Shown: positions 19,344 to 29,617, numbered from the stretch's first letter. The stretch is 64,000 bases of DNA from Paracoccus zeaxanthinifaciens ATCC 21588 (GCF_000420145.1 NZ_ATUJ01000016.1:1-64000), one strand, 5' to 3'. Notes: generated by a model not told the origin, from the letters alone. Numbers and translations: made by a program.

Positions 19344-20389
19344 GCGGCGTTCAGACGATCCGCATCGGCCAGGACGAGGGCGACCAGCGCCTCGACCGCT
19401 GGCTGAAGAAGAAGTTTCCGCAGCTGACGCAGGGCGCGGTCGAGAAGATGTGCCGCACCGGCCAGCTTCGCGTCGATGGCGGTCGCGTGAAGGCCGCGAC
19501 GCGGCTGGAGGAGGGGCAGGAGGTCCGCATCCCGCCGCTGCCCGACGACCGTCCCGCGCCCTCGCAGGCTGCGGGCCCGCGCGTGGGCGATGCCGACGCG
19601 CAGATGATCCAGGCCGCGGTCCTGTGGAAGGACGAGCACATCATCGCGCTGAACAAGCCGCCGGGACTGCCCAGCCAGGGCGGCAGCGGGCAGGGGAACC
19701 GTCACGTCGACGGCCTGACCACGGCGCTGATGTTCGGCTACAAGGATCGGCCCAAGCTGGTGCACCGTTTGGACAAGGACACCTCGGGGATCCTGCTGCT
19801 GGCGCGTACCGACCGTGTCGCCCGCGCCCTGTCCGAGGCGTTCCGCAACCGCACCACGCGCAAGATCTACTGGGCTGCGGTCGCGGGCACGCCGCATCCG
19901 CGCATGGGCACGGTCCGCTACGGCCTGGTCAAGGCGCCCGGCCATGGGCGCGGCGGCGAGGGCGAGAAGATGATGGCGATCCATCCCCGCGACATCGACG
20001 CGACCGAGGGCGCGAAGCGTGCGACGACCGATTACGCCGTTCTCGATGCGCTTGGCACGCGGGCCAGCTGGTGTGCACTGGTGCCCATCACCGGGCGCAC
20101 CCACCAGCTGCGCGCGCATATGGCCGAGCTTGGCCATCCGATCGTGGGCGACGGCAAGTATGGCGGCTCGGGTCAGGAGAACCTGGGCGACGGCTGGGGT
20201 GCGCAGCTGGGCGGAGAGATCAGCCGCAAGCTGCATCTGCATGCCCGCAGCCTGTCCTTCGACCACCCGATCACCAAGAAGCGCATCACGCTGACCGCGC
20301 CCTTGCCCGATCACATGGCGCGGACCTGGAAGACGCTCGGCTGGAACGAGGCCGACGTTCCGGCGGATCCCTTCGCGGACGACGAATGA
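19340..20389 (+). CDS. rluC: 23S rRNA pseudouridine synthase, RluC type
   Basis: A 349-residue pseudouridine synthase of the RsuA/RluA family. An S4 RNA-binding domain occupies about residues 15-75 (LDRWLKKKFPQLTQGAVEKM). The catalytic motif HRLDKDTSGILLLARTDRVA with its aspartate follows around residue 140. The RTHQLRAH motif near the C-terminal part supports the RluA subgroup, and S4 plus this core suggests RluC (positions 955, 2504, 2580 in E. coli). Starts in the crcB stop (ATGA) and its own stop overlaps the next start, forming a tight operon. Confidence 0.92.
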   Translation: MSGVQTIRIGQDEGDQRLDRWLKKKFPQLTQGAVEKMCRTGQLRVDGGRVKAATRLEEGQEVRIPPLPDDRPAPSQAAGPRVGDADAQMIQAAVLWKDEHIIALNKPPGLPSQGGSGQGNRHVDGLTTALMFGYKDRPKLVHRLDKDTSGILLLARTDRVARALSEAFRNRTTRKIYWAAVAGTPHPRMGTVRYGLVKAPGHGRGGEGEKMMAIHPRDIDATEGAKRATTDYAVLDALGTRASWCALVPITGRTHQLRAHMAELGHPIVGDGKYGGSGQENLGDGWGAQLGGEISRKLHLHARSLSFDHPITKKRITLTAPLPDHMARTWKTLGWNEADVPADPFADDE

Positions 20390-21042
20390 GGCTGGTCGTC
20401 TTCGACGTGGACGGCACGCTGATAGACAGCCAGGCGCTGATCCATCACGCGATGTCCGAGGCATTCGAGGGCGAGGGTCTGGCCGCGCTGCCCAAGGCGC
20501 AGGTCCTGTCCATCGTGGGGCTGTCGCTGCCGGTCGCCGTCGCGCGGCTGGTGCCGGACCTGCCCGGTGACATGCAGGGCCGCATCGTCGAGGGCTACAA
20601 GCGGGCCTTCATGGCGGGCCGCAAGGCGCAGCCCGCGCCGCTCTATCCCGGTGCGCGGGCGTGCCTCGACCGGCTGGGGGCGCGCGACGACCTGATGCTG
20701 GCGGTCGCCACGGGCAAGTCCCGCCGAGGCCTGAATGCGATGATCGCGCATCACGGGCTGGAGCACCGCTTCCTCAGCCTGCAGACGGCGGACGGTCATC
20801 CGTCCAAGCCCCATCCCGCGATGCTGCAGGCCGCCATGTCCGAATGCGGGGCCGAACCCGCGCGCACGGTGATGATCGGCGACACCAGTTTCGACATGGA
20901 GATGGCGCGCGGGGCAGGGGCCACGGGCCTGGGCGTCGCCTGGGGCTATCACGACAGCGAGATGCTGTGGCAGGCGGGCGCGTCACGGATCGCGCCCGAT
21001 TTCGCGGAACTTGAACGGATGATCGAGGAGTGGGCGGCATGA
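20386..21042 (+). CDS. HAD-superfamily hydrolase, phosphoglycolate phosphatase-like
   Basis: A 218-residue HAD hydrolase (subfamily IA). Motif I is FDVDGTLIDS with the nucleophile Asp7 and Asp9; motif II is the ATGKS threonine; motif III the lysine in HPSKPHP; motif IV GDTSFDMEMA. The small alpha-helical cap lies between motifs I and II. The substrate is not predictable; Gph-type phosphoglycolate phosphatase is a fair guess. It begins inside the rluC stop and ends inside the ATP12 start. Confidence 0.9.
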   Translation: MRLVVFDVDGTLIDSQALIHHAMSEAFEGEGLAALPKAQVLSIVGLSLPVAVARLVPDLPGDMQGRIVEGYKRAFMAGRKAQPAPLYPGARACLDRLGARDDLMLAVATGKSRRGLNAMIAHHGLEHRFLSLQTADGHPSKPHPAMLQAAMSECGAEPARTVMIGDTSFDMEMARGAGATGLGVAWGYHDSEMLWQAGASRIAPDFAELERMIEEWAA

Positions 21043-21752
21043 GCGAGTGGAAAGCGCGCCGGTTCTGGAAGGTGGCGGATATAAGGACCGCCGATGCCGG
21101 ATGGGAGGTCGTGCTGGACGACCGCCCCCTGCGCACCCCCGGCAAGCAGGCGCTGATCCTGCCGACCGAGGGGCTGGCCCGCGCTGTCGCCGCCGAATGG
21201 GACGCGCAGGAACAGGAGATTCGCCCCCAGACCATGCCGCTGACCCGCGCCGCGAACTCGGCCATCGAAAAGGTGCGTCCGCAATTCGCGGGCGTGGCGG
21301 CCATGCTTGCCGAATATGCGGGCACGGACCTGCTGTCCTATCGGGCAACCGACCCGCAAGAGCTTGTCGATCTTCAGGCACAGGGCTGGGACCCGATCAT
21401 CGACTGGGCCGCCGAACGCCATGACGCGCGGCTGGCGGTGACCGCGGGGGTGATGCCCGTGGCGCAGGACCCTGCCGTGCTGGGGCGGCTGCACGACCGG
21501 GTGGCGGGGCTGGACCTGTTCGGCCTGACCGCGCTGCACGACCTTGTGACGCTGCCCGGATCGCTGATCCTAGGCCTTGCCGTCATCGAAGGACGGCTGG
21601 ATGCCGAGGGCGCCTTCGCCCTGTCGCGCATCGACGAGGAATACCAGATTCGCCAATGGGGCGAGGACGAGGAGGCGCAGGAGGCAGCCGCCGCAAGGCT
21701 GGTCGCGATGCGCGATGCGGAACGTCTCTGGCAGTTGACCCGCACCGATTGA
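21039..21752 (+). CDS. ATP12-family F1-ATPase assembly chaperone
   Basis: A 237-residue homologue of mitochondrial ATP12, the chaperone of the F1 alpha subunit, found in alphaproteobacteria and mitochondria. Typical segments are RRFWKVADIRTAD and WEVVLDDRPLRTPGK near the N terminus, EWDAQ and LTRAANSAIEKV in the middle and SLILGLAVIEGRL towards the end. The gene overlaps the upstream HAD gene by four bases. The order crcB-rluC-HAD-ATP12 is common in Rhodobacteraceae. Confidence 0.92.
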   Translation: MSEWKARRFWKVADIRTADAGWEVVLDDRPLRTPGKQALILPTEGLARAVAAEWDAQEQEIRPQTMPLTRAANSAIEKVRPQFAGVAAMLAEYAGTDLLSYRATDPQELVDLQAQGWDPIIDWAAERHDARLAVTAGVMPVAQDPAVLGRLHDRVAGLDLFGLTALHDLVTLPGSLILGLAVIEGRLDAEGAFALSRIDEEYQIRQWGEDEEAQEAAAARLVAMRDAERLWQLTRTD

Positions 21753-21778
21753 AAGCGCGCGCCTGTCCAAGGCGGCGC

Positions 21779-21806
21779 TTGACGCAGCAACTTGTATCGG
21801 CACAAT
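21779..21806 (+). promoter_or_regulatory. Possible promoter of bztABCD
   Basis: TTGACG (21779-21784) and CACAAT (21801-21806) are spaced by 16 bases in the 169-base gap before bztA. The -10 is only a four-of-six match. Confidence 0.35.
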
Positions 21807-21921
21807 ACCGCCTATTGGGGCGGCAATTCGTGGCCCCAGAACGATAAGGATCGCCAATGCGGTCCATTCCGCGTCCGGACGGGGTCTGACGTCGCCCGGA
21901 AGCTCCAACACAGAGGTAGAA

Positions 21922-22947
21922 ATGAAAAAATCGGTTTTCCTGGGCACGGCAGCCGCGGCGACGCTGATCGCGGGCATGGGTGTGGCGCAAGAGGGATCGA
22001 CCCTGGCCCAAGTGCAGGAACGTGACGAGCTGAACTGCGGCGTGAACACCGGCCTCGTCGGCTTCGCGGCACCGGATGCGAACGGCAACTGGACCGGCTT
22101 CGATGTCGCGCTGTGCCGTGCGGTCGCCGCCGCCGTGCTCAGCGATTCGTCGAAGGTGAAATTCGTGCCGACCACGGGTCAGACCCGCTTCACGGCGCTC
22201 AGCTCGGGCGAAGTCGACGTGCTGGCGCGCAACTCGACCTGGACCTATTCGCGCGACACCGACCTCAAGCTCGATTTCGCGGGCGTGAACTACTATGACG
22301 GCCAGGGCTTCATGGTCCGCAAGGATCTGGGCGTGACCTCGGCCAAGGAACTGGACGGCGCGACCATCTGCATCCAGACCGGCACCACGACCGAGCTGAA
22401 CCTCGCCGACTATTTCCGCGCGAACCAGATGGACTACACCCCGGTCAACATCGACAGCAACGCCGAGGGCGAGCAGCAGTACATGGCGGGCGCCTGCGAC
22501 GCCTATACCACCGACGCCTCGGGGCTGGCCGCGACCCGCGCCGCCTTCGCGGATCCGGAAAACCACATCATCCTGCCCGAGATCATCTCGAAGGAGCCGC
22601 TTGGCCCGGCAGTCCGCCACGGCGACAACAACTGGGGCGACATCGTGGGCTGGACGCTGAACGCACTGGTCGCGGCCGAGGAATACGGCGTCACCTCGAA
22701 GAATATCGAGGAGCTGTCGAAATCCTCGAACAACCCCGAGGTCCAGCGCCTTCTGGGTTCGACCGACGAGCTGGGTGCCATGCTGGGCCTGGACGCCGAA
22801 TGGGCCAAGCGCGCCATCCAGGCGGGCGGCAACTATGGCGAGATCTTCGCCGCCAATATCGGTGAGCAGACGCCGATCGGCCTGGCCCGTGGCCTGAACG
22901 CGCAGTGGACCCAGGGCGGCCTGCTCTACGCGCCCCCGTTCCGCTGA
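21922..22947 (+). CDS. bztA: Amino-acid ABC transporter, substrate-binding protein
   Basis: A 341-residue periplasmic binding protein of the polar amino-acid family. Residues 1-22 (MKKSVFLGTAAAATLIAGMG plus VAQ) are a signal peptide. The mature part begins with the family pattern LNCGVNTGLVGFAAPDANG, followed by GFDVALCRAVAAAV and FTALSSGEVDVLARNSTWT. The operon order binding protein, two permeases of unequal length, ATPase matches BztABCD of Rhodobacter capsulatus and AapJQMP of Rhizobium, importers of glutamate, glutamine, aspartate and asparagine. Two hairpins after the gene may protect its message, giving binding protein in excess. Confidence 0.95.
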   Translation: MKKSVFLGTAAAATLIAGMGVAQEGSTLAQVQERDELNCGVNTGLVGFAAPDANGNWTGFDVALCRAVAAAVLSDSSKVKFVPTTGQTRFTALSSGEVDVLARNSTWTYSRDTDLKLDFAGVNYYDGQGFMVRKDLGVTSAKELDGATICIQTGTTTELNLADYFRANQMDYTPVNIDSNAEGEQQYMAGACDAYTTDASGLAATRAAFADPENHIILPEIISKEPLGPAVRHGDNNWGDIVGWTLNALVAAEEYGVTSKNIEELSKSSNNPEVQRLLGSTDELGAMLGLDAEWAKRAIQAGGNYGEIFAANIGEQTPIGLARGLNAQWTQGGLLYAPPFR

Positions 22948-22956
22948 TCCGGGACA

Positions 22957-23007
22957 GGGCCGGTCCCGTTCGGGGACCGGTCCGACCCTCGCGCCCGCGC
23001 GGGGGTC
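22957..23007 (+). other. Pair of hairpins between bztA and bztB
   Basis: An 11-base-pair stem (22957-22967 with 22973-22983) is directly followed by a second (22984-22993 with 22998-23007, one G-U pair). Neither has a T-run. Such structures behind a binding-protein gene commonly block exonucleases, raising its expression relative to the permeases. Confidence 0.5.
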
Positions 23008-23079
23008 ACTTTCAACGATAAGCCCGCCGCCTTATCAAAACGGCGCAAAGCCGATGGCGGGTGACAGGGGAAAATTTCT

Positions 23080-24336
23080 ATGACGGACCTTCCGGCGCCG
23101 GCGAATCCGCCGTTCCGACCGAGCATGCTGATCAACGATCGGCGATATCGGTCGCTGACCTTCCAGGTCGTCGTGTTCATCCTGGTCATGGCTGCGGCCT
23201 GGTGGCTGGTGGATAACACGATCCGCAACCTTGCGGCACTGGGCAAGACCTTCGATTTCGGCTTTCTCTGGAACCGCGCGGGATACGACATCCCGCAGAC
23301 TCCGATCCCCTATACCGCGGACGACACGCATTTCCGTGCCGCCGCCGTGGGCCTTCTGAACACGCTGATCGTCTCGATCCTGGGCTGCATCGCGGCCACG
23401 GTCGTCGGCATCGCCGTCGGCGTCGCGCGCCTGTCCAACAACTGGCTGTTCGCGCGGCTGATGACCGTCTTCGTCGAGATCTTCCGCAACATGCCGCTGC
23501 TGCTGTGGATCCTGATCATCTATGCGATCTTCACCGAGATCCTGCCCGCGCCGAACGCCTATCGCGGCGAGGACCCGGCATGGTCGATGATCCTGTGGGA
23601 CAATGTCGCGCTGACGAACCGCTACACCGCGATCCCCACCCTGGGGATGACGAACGACCCGGGCAGCCTGGATCTGGGCGCGCGCATCACGATCAGCTGG
23701 GCCACCATCGCGATCGTCGCGGCGCTGGTCCTTGGCTGGATCGTGCGCGGCCGCATCCGCGATCACGCGCAGAAGGTGCAGGACAAGACGGGCACGCGCC
23801 CGACCACCTGGTGGAAGTCGCTGGCCGTCATGACCGTGCCGACGCTGCTGCTGATCTGGTATTTCGGCCTGCACCTGGTTCCCCCCTCGCTCAAGGGGTT
23901 CAACTTCTCGGGCGGCCTGAACGTCGCGAACGCGCTGGTCGCGCTGTGGCTGGCGCTGACGCTCTATACCGCGGCGTTCATCGCCGAGATCGTGCGCGCG
24001 GGCATCCTGGCCGTCAGCAAGGGCCAGTCCGAGGCGGCCTTCGCCCTGGGCATGCGTCCCAAGCGGACGATGAACCTGGTGATCCTGCCGCAGGCGCTGC
24101 GGGTCATCATTCCGCCGCTGATCTCGCAATACCTGAACCTGACCAAGAACAGCTCTCTGGCGATCGCGGTCGGCTACATGGACCTGCGCGGCACGCTTGG
24201 CGGGACCACCCTCAACCAGACCGGCCGAGAGCTGGAGGCCATCCTTCTGATGATGCTGACCTACCTGGCGCTCAGCCTGATCATCTCGGCGGGGATGAAC
24301 GTCTTCAATTCCCGCGTGAAGCTGAAGGAGCGGTGA
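23080..24336 (+). CDS. bztB: Amino-acid ABC transporter permease 1
   Basis: A 418-residue permease, longer than the 220-residue polar amino-acid permeases because of a large periplasmic insertion between the first helix (about residues 28-45) and the permease core, as in BztB/AapQ. The early core segment GLLNTLIVSILGCIAATVVG and the EAA loop EAAFALGMRPKRTMNLVILPQA are visible. Works as a heterodimer with bztC in the inner membrane. One base separates its stop from the bztC start. Confidence 0.95.
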   Translation: MTDLPAPANPPFRPSMLINDRRYRSLTFQVVVFILVMAAAWWLVDNTIRNLAALGKTFDFGFLWNRAGYDIPQTPIPYTADDTHFRAAAVGLLNTLIVSILGCIAATVVGIAVGVARLSNNWLFARLMTVFVEIFRNMPLLLWILIIYAIFTEILPAPNAYRGEDPAWSMILWDNVALTNRYTAIPTLGMTNDPGSLDLGARITISWATIAIVAALVLGWIVRGRIRDHAQKVQDKTGTRPTTWWKSLAVMTVPTLLLIWYFGLHLVPPSLKGFNFSGGLNVANALVALWLALTLYTAAFIAEIVRAGILAVSKGQSEAAFALGMRPKRTMNLVILPQALRVIIPPLISQYLNLTKNSSLAIAVGYMDLRGTLGGTTLNQTGRELEAILLMMLTYLALSLIISAGMNVFNSRVKLKER

Positions 24337-24337
24337 G

Positions 24338-25792
24338 ATGAGCGATACCCACGCCCAGACCGTCGCCTTCGTGCGCGACACCATGCTGCCCGCCGCCCCG
24401 CCGCCCGCCCAGCAGGCCGGCGCGGTCCGCTGGCTGCGAGAGAACCTGTTCTCGGGGCCGGTGAACACGGTGCTGACCCTGCTGGGTCTGGCCATCATCT
24501 GGTTCCTCTATGTCGCCTTCGGGGACTGGTTCGCCCATTCCGTCTGGAATGCGGACAGCCTGCCCGAATGCCGCGACATCATCGCCCAGACCTGGGGCGA
24601 GGGCGCGCGCGGCGCCTGCTTCGCCGTCATCCGCGAACGCTGGAACCAGTATGTCTTCGGCTTCTATCCGCCCGAGCTGTACTGGCGGCCGGTGATGACC
24701 TTCGGCCTGCTGATGGTCGCGCTGATGCCCGTCCTGTTCGGCGCATCGCTGTCGATCCGGCGGATCGTGCTGTCGGCAACGGTCGCGCTGACGCTGCTGG
24801 CGATGATCGCGCTTGGCGCGCCCATCGTGTGGCTGGTCTTCGCCGTCGCGATCATGGCCTTCGCCTTCTACGCCTCCGAGACCGAGATCACGCGGCTTCT
24901 GCCCTTCTCGGCGCTGTTCCCGCTTCTGGGGGTCTGGCTTCTGTGGGGCGGATCGCTCTGGGGTCCGATCTTCGTGCTGGTGGGGCCGGTCCTCGGCTGG
25001 ATCACCTGGCGCGTGCTGTCGCCGCGCTCGGCGATGCTGGCCACGATCATGGCGGCGCTGGTGACGGTGGTCTTCTGGCTGTTCGTCGCGGGCGACGCGG
25101 CGGGCGATGCGCAGAACCTGCTGCCGATGGGGATCCCCGCGGTCGCCTCCAGCAGCTTCGGCGGGTTCCTGCTGTCGATCACCATCGGCGTGGCGGGCAT
25201 CGCCCTGTCGCTGCCCCTGGGGATCGTGCTGGCGCTGGCGCGGCGTTCGGACATGTTCCTGATCACGACCTTGGCCGTCGTCTTCATCGAGTTCATCCGC
25301 GGCGTGCCCCTGATCACGCTGCTGTTCGTGGCGTCGCTTCTGCTGAACTACTTCCTGCCGCCGGGGACCAGCTTCGACATCATCCTGCGCGTCATCATCA
25401 TGGTGACGGTCTTCGCCGCGGCCTACATGGCCGAGGTGATCCGCGGGGGCCTGGCCGCGCTGCCCAAGGGCCAGTACGAGGCCGCGGACGCGCTCGGGCT
25501 GGACTACTGGAAGGCGCAGCGGCTGATCGTGCTGCCGCAGGCGCTGAAGATCTCGATCCCGGGGATCGTCTCGACCTTCATCGGCATGTTCAAGGACACG
25601 ACGCTGGTCACCTTCGTGGGTCTGTACGATCCGCTGAAATCCATGTCCGACGCGGTGCGCGCAAGCACGTCCTGGAAGGGTATCTACTGGGAACCCTACA
25701 TCTTCGTCGGCTTCATCTTCTTCCTCATCTGCTTCGGCATGTCGCGGTACTCGATGTACCTGGAACGCCGTCTGCAGCGTGGTCACCGTTAA
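24338..25792 (+). CDS. bztC: Amino-acid ABC transporter permease 2
   Basis: A 484-residue permease with an extended N-terminal half of about five hydrophobic helices (around residues 43-60, 119-140, 145-205) before the standard core [20 protein letters not shown]. The EAA loop is [20 protein letters not shown]. This double-length architecture is characteristic of BztC/AapM. Pairs with bztB. Confidence 0.95.
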   Translation: MSDTHAQTVAFVRDTMLPAAPPPAQQAGAVRWLRENLFSGPVNTVLTLLGLAIIWFLYVAFGDWFAHSVWNADSLPECRDIIAQTWGEGARGACFAVIRERWNQYVFGFYPPELYWRPVMTFGLLMVALMPVLFGASLSIRRIVLSATVALTLLAMIALGAPIVWLVFAVAIMAFAFYASETEITRLLPFSALFPLLGVWLLWGGSLWGPIFVLVGPVLGWITWRVLSPRSAMLATIMAALVTVVFWLFVAGDAAGDAQNLLPMGIPAVASSSFGGFLLSITIGVAGIALSLPLGIVLALARRSDMFLITTLAVVFIEFIRGVPLITLLFVASLLLNYFLPPGTSFDIILRVIIMVTVFAAAYMAEVIRGGLAALPKGQYEAADALGLDYWKAQRLIVLPQALKISIPGIVSTFIGMFKDTTLVTFVGLYDPLKSMSDAVRASTSWKGIYWEPYIFVGFIFFLICFGMSRYSMYLERRLQRGHR

Positions 25793-25802
25793 GGACAGGA
25801 TC

Positions 25803-26591
25803 ATGAACGAAACCATCACCCGCCAGATCGACCGGAGCCACATGACGGTCAGCGACGAGGTCGCGATCGAGATCCGGAACATGAACAAGTGGTACGGCAC
25901 CTTCCACGTGCTGCGCGACATCGACCTGACCGTGCATCGCGGCGAACGCATCGTCATCGCGGGCCCCTCGGGGTCCGGGAAATCGACGCTGATCCGCTGC
26001 ATCAACCGGCTGGAGGAACATCAGGCCGGCCATATCGTCGTGGACGGGGTCGAGCTGACCAGCGACATCAAGAACATCGACAAGGTGCGGTCCGAAGTCG
26101 GCATGGTGTTCCAGCACTTCAACCTGTTCCCGCACCTGACCGTGCTGGAGAACTGCACGCTTGCGCCGATCTGGGTGCGCAAGGTTCCCAAGAAGCAGGC
26201 CGAGGAGACGGCCATGCACTTCCTGTCCAAGGTCAAGATCCCCGACCAGGCCCACAAGTATCCGGGCCAGCTGTCGGGCGGGCAGCAGCAGCGGGTCGCC
26301 ATCGCGCGGTCGCTGTGCATGCAGCCGCGCATCATGCTGTTCGACGAGCCGACCAGCGCGCTGGACCCCGAGATGATCAAGGAGGTCCTGGACACCATGA
26401 TCGAGCTGGCCGAGGAGGGGATGACCATGCTGTGCGTCACCCACGAGATGGGCTTCGCCCAGGCCGTGGCGAACCGCGTGATCTTCATGGATCAGGGCCA
26501 GATCGTGGAGCAGAACGAACCGGTCGAGTTCTTCAACAACCCCAAATCCGAGCGGACGAAGCTGTTCCTCAGCCAGATCCTCGGGCACTGA
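25803..26591 (+). CDS. bztD: Amino-acid ABC transporter ATPase
   Basis: A 262-residue ABC ATPase energising the Bzt importer. Walker A is GPSGSGKST (about residue 58), the signature is [15 protein letters not shown], Walker [14 protein letters not shown] and the switch histidine is in VTHEMG. The likely start is the ATG after GGACAGGATC; an in-frame ATG at 25842 is an alternative. Eleven bases after bztC. A strong terminator follows. Confidence 0.96.
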   Translation: MNETITRQIDRSHMTVSDEVAIEIRNMNKWYGTFHVLRDIDLTVHRGERIVIAGPSGSGKSTLIRCINRLEEHQAGHIVVDGVELTSDIKNIDKVRSEVGMVFQHFNLFPHLTVLENCTLAPIWVRKVPKKQAEETAMHFLSKVKIPDQAHKYPGQLSGGQQQRVAIARSLCMQPRIMLFDEPTSALDPEMIKEVLDTMIELAEEGMTMLCVTHEMGFAQAVANRVIFMDQGQIVEQNEPVEFFNNPKSERTKLFLSQILGH

Positions 26592-26610
26592 ACGGGGCCA
26601 CAAGATGCGC

Positions 26611-26636
26611 AAAGGCGGGGAGCGATCCCCGCCTTT
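26611..26636. terminator. Bidirectional terminator between bztD and sixA
   Basis: A perfect 11-base-pair stem AAAGGCGGGGA/TCCCCGCCTTT (26611-26621 with 26626-26636) around gcga. Because the stem ends in A and T runs, it can work in both directions between the convergent bztD and sixA genes. Confidence 0.8.
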
Positions 26637-26658
26637 CGTCGTTTCGGGGCCTGCCTTG

Positions 26659-27177
26659 TCAGCTGCGCCCGTCGAAACGGATGAAATCCATCACGCTGCC
26701 ATTGCCGGGGGCGATGTCGGCCCAGCTCTCGACCTCGAAATCGACGACGAGGGTCGCCGCGGTCGGATAGCTGCGGAACTCGGGGTCCAGCGGCGCGCGC
26801 GCAGGCAGCATCGCCGCGAATTCCGAGATGCCGGGATTGTGCCCGATCATCATCACCGTGGGCTGGGTGGCCGAACGCAGCACCGCCAGCATCCGGTCCG
26901 GCCCCGCATGATAGAGGGATTTCTCGAAGCGCATCACGGGCCGCACTTCCAGCGGTGCGCCGGACACCACGTCCCAGGTCTGGCGCGTGCGCGTCGCGGT
27001 CGAGCACAGAACCTCTTCGGGTTCGTAGCCGCGGCTTGCCATCCAGTCGCCAAGCGCGCGGGCGGAACGGCGTCCGCGTTCGTTCAGGGGCCGGTCGTGA
27101 TCGTCCAGCGTCGGATCGTCCCACGCCGATTTCGCGTGTCGCGTCAGGATCAGTCGGCGATGTCCAAGCGGGGTCAT
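26659..27177 (-). CDS. sixA: SixA-type phosphohistidine phosphatase
   Basis: A 172-residue histidine-phosphatase superfamily protein. The catalytic LTRHAKSAW (RHG-type motif) is near the N terminus and the second histidine is in MIGHNPGISEF. The length and the RHA rather than RHG motif place it with SixA, which removes phosphate from histidine phosphotransfer domains or PTS proteins. It is the last gene of the leftward group behind argB, from which it is separated by a perfect hairpin at 27201-27224. Substrate not determined. Confidence 0.87.
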   Translation of the reverse strand: MTPLGHRRLILTRHAKSAWDDPTLDDHDRPLNERGRRSARALGDWMASRGYEPEEVLCSTATRTRQTWDVVSGAPLEVRPVMRFEKSLYHAGPDRMLAVLRSATQPTVMMIGHNPGISEFAAMLPARAPLDPEFRSYPTAATLVVDFEVESWADIAPGNGSVMDFIRFDGRS

Positions 27178-27200
27178 GTTCGGGTCAGCCCTTTCGTGCC

Positions 27201-27224
27201 GTGGCAGGAATCGCAGCCTGCCAC
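27201..27224 (-). other. Hairpin between argB and sixA
   Basis: GTGGCAGG and CCTGCCAC form a perfect eight-base-pair stem with an eight-base loop in the 72-base gap. No T-run on either strand, so more likely a stability or processing element than a terminator. Confidence 0.4.
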
Positions 27225-27249
27225 AGCCCGTCTTGTCCCCGCAAGCGCG

Positions 27250-28164
27250 TTACAGGCCGCTTGCGCCCTGCCGCAGGCCGCGCGGCTTGACGCGCGGTTC
27301 GGTCGTGCGGATCAGCGAGCCCGCGCCATGCTCGGTGAACAGCTCCAGCAGGCAGGCGTTCTGGACGCGACCGTCCAGGATGACGACCGCGCGGACGCCG
27401 TCCTCGATCGCCTTCAGCGCGGTCTCGGTCTTGGGAATCATGCCGCCCGCGATCTGGCCGTCGGCGATCATGTCGCGCACCTGGTCCGGGGTCAGCTGGG
27501 TCACGACCTCGCCCGAGGCGTCCTTGACCCCCGCCACGTCGGTCAGCAGCAGCAGGCGATCGGCCTGCAGCGCACCGGCGATGGCGCCCGCGGCGGTGTC
27601 GCCGTTGACGTTGAAGGTCTCGTTGTCCTCCATCCCCGTGGCGACGGGGGCGATGACCGGGATCATCCCCGCGCCATAGAGGTCGCGGATGATCTGGACG
27701 TTCATCTCGACGGGGCGGCCGACGAAGCCCAGTTCGGGATCGTCCGCCTCGCAGACCATCATGTCGTCATCCTTGCCGGAGATCCCGACCGCGCGGCCTC
27801 CGGCATCGTTGATCGCCTGGACGATGCGCTTGTTCACCAGGCCCGAGAGCACCATCTCGACGACCTCGACGGTCTCCTTGGTGGTGACGCGCTTGCCGCG
27901 GACGAAATTGCTCTCGATGCCCAGCTTGCCCAGCAGTTCGTTGATCATCGGGCCGCCGCCATGGCAGACGATGGGGTTCATGCCGACCTGCTTCATCAGC
28001 ACGATGTCGCGGGCGAATTCCGCCATCGCATCGTCGTCGCCCATGGCGTTGCCGCCGAACTTGACCACGACCACCGCGCCTGAATAGCGCTGCAGATAGG
28101 GCAGGGCTTCCGAAAGCGTGCGTGCGGTGGCGATCCAGTCCCGGTTCATGTTCTGCTTTCTCAT
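27250..28164 (-). CDS. argB: Acetylglutamate kinase
   Basis: A 304-residue N-acetyl-L-glutamate kinase, second step of arginine biosynthesis. The amino-acid kinase motifs [26 protein letters not shown] and the C-terminal [18 protein letters not shown] are all present. The length is typical of the arginine-inhibited hexameric type. The start is taken at the ATG at 28164 after AAGGG; an ATG at 28149 is the alternative (protein begins [12 protein letters not shown]). 47 bases downstream of engB on the same strand. Confidence 0.95.
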   Translation of the reverse strand: MRKQNMNRDWIATARTLSEALPYLQRYSGAVVVVKFGGNAMGDDDAMAEFARDIVLMKQVGMNPIVCHGGGPMINELLGKLGIESNFVRGKRVTTKETVEVVEMVLSGLVNKRIVQAINDAGGRAVGISGKDDDMMVCEADDPELGFVGRPVEMNVQIIRDLYGAGMIPVIAPVATGMEDNETFNVNGDTAAGAIAGALQADRLLLLTDVAGVKDASGEVVTQLTPDQVRDMIADGQIAGGMIPKTETALKAIEDGVRAVVILDGRVQNACLLELFTEHGAGSLIRTTEPRVKPRGLRQGASGL

Positions 28165-28211
28165 CCCTTGATCCCCGTGATTAGGGGCGGACCCTAGGAC
28201 GCGCGGGCGGT

Positions 28212-28862
28212 TCAGTCCAGCCCGGCGATGATGGCGCGAAGCGTGGCGATCCCGTCGGCCTTCTCGGACGAGGTGACGACCAGCTCGGGGAAGGCGGCGG
28301 GGTGCTTCTGCAGCTCTTCCTCGCATTGGGCGATGACCGGCTTGATCGCGTTCGGGCCCAGCTTGTCGGCCTTGGTCAGCACGACCTGGAAGGGCACGGC
28401 AGAGCGGTCCAGCAGGGTCATGATCTCGTGGTCGACGGGCTTGATGCCGTGGCGCGAATCGATCAGGCAGAAGGCGCGGCGCAGCGTCGGCCGCCCCGCC
28501 AGATAGGATTTCAGCAGCGTCTGCCATTTCTGGACGACCGGCAGCGGCGCCTTGGCAAAGCCATAGCCCGGAAGGTCGACCATGAAGGCGCGCTCGCCCA
28601 GCTTGAAATAGTTGATTTCCTGCGTGCGGCCCGGCGTGTTCGAGGCGCGGGCGATGCCCTTGCGGCCGGTCAGCGCGTTGATCAGGCTGGACTTGCCCAC
28701 GTTGCTGCGGCCCGCGAAGCAGATCTCGGGGCGGTCGGCGGGGGGCAGGCCGTCCATGGCGACGACACCCTTGAGGAAATCGACCGGACCCGCGAACAGC
28801 TGGCGCGCGGCTTCGGCGACATGGGCTTCGGGTTCGGGGGCGACGGGGAAAGAGACCTTCAT
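28212..28862 (-). CDS. engB: Ribosome biogenesis GTPase EngB/YsxC
   Basis: A 216-residue TrmE-Era-EngA-type GTPase required for 50S assembly. The G1 motif is [10 protein letters not shown]3 DLPGYG and G4 TKAD, with RTQEINYF in switch I. The start codon overlaps the stop of the MOSC gene by four bases. The open frame continues upstream through the MOSC gene in another frame and is ignored. Confidence 0.95.
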   Translation of the reverse strand: MKVSFPVAPEPEAHVAEAARQLFAGPVDFLKGVVAMDGLPPADRPEICFAGRSNVGKSSLINALTGRKGIARASNTPGRTQEINYFKLGERAFMVDLPGYGFAKAPLPVVQKWQTLLKSYLAGRPTLRRAFCLIDSRHGIKPVDHEIMTLLDRSAVPFQVVLTKADKLGPNAIKPVIAQCEEELQKHPAAFPELVVTSSEKADGIATLRAIIAGLD

Positions 28863-29617
28863 GCGGTAACCTGATCCTGAAGGCGGATCGTGCCGCCGGT
28901 GACGACCTCGGCAAAGACGCCGAAATCGGTATGTCCATAATTCTGGCGCAGCGCGTCCAGCATGTCGATGTCGCGCTGGCCGGTGGTCGTGTCGATGCTG
29001 GTGGCCTCGCAGCGGGTCACATGGTCGGTGACGCGCAGCTCGACCTCGCCCAGGCGGATGACGCGGCCGATCCAGTCGCGCTCCTCGAAGGGGGCGAGGC
29101 CCTCGATCCACAGGTTGCCGCGCCAGCGACGATGGCCCGCGACAAGGCCCGTGCGGGCCTCGAGGTCGCGCAGGCTGTCCAGCGACAGGATCGACAGCCA
29201 GGGCCATTTCTGGTCGGTCCAGATCGCCGCGCCGCGGAGAAGGCGCGTCGGCGCGGGGCCGTGCCACAGCGGGCGCAGCCAGTCGATCAGGCGCGGCCCC
29301 TCGGTTTCGGGATCCAGCGTGATGGTGCCCGCGCGGGGATGTGCAAGGTGCAGAAGCCCGTCGCGCCAGCCGCCGTCGATGGCCTGCAGATCGGCCGAGG
29401 CGACGCCGCGCAGAAAGGCGGATTTGGGCAGCCAGCGATCCGGCTGCCCTTCGGTTTCACTGGCAATGGCCAGCCGCTCGCCCGCCTCGGTCAGAACCGC
29501 CCATTCGCGGTCGCCCGGCATGCGGGTGGCGGGCTGCAGGCGCACCGCGTCCAGCCCCTCGCCTCCGATCGACTTGACCGGATGGCGACGGATCATGGCC
29601 AGACGCGGCGCGCCCAT
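28859..29617 (-). CDS. MOSC-domain protein
   Basis: A 252-residue protein with an N-terminal beta-barrel ([33 protein letters not shown]) and a C-terminal MOSC domain; quoted here only as positions 8-40. The MOSC part contains [31 protein letters not shown] and the cysteine thought to carry sulfur or bind molybdenum cofactor. Members include mARC-like reductases and YiiM/YcbX. The start lies in the yidC stop and the stop in the engB start, so yidC-MOSC-engB are translationally coupled. Specific substrate unknown. Confidence 0.85.
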   Translation of the reverse strand: MGAPRLAMIRRHPVKSIGGEGLDAVRLQPATRMPGDREWAVLTEAGERLAIASETEGQPDRWLPKSAFLRGVASADLQAIDGGWRDGLLHLAHPRAGTITLDPETEGPRLIDWLRPLWHGPAPTRLLRGAAIWTDQKWPWLSILSLDSLRDLEARTGLVAGHRRWRGNLWIEGLAPFEERDWIGRVIRLGEVELRVTDHVTRCEATSIDTTTGQRDIDMLDALRQNYGHTDFGVFAEVVTGGTIRLQDQVTA

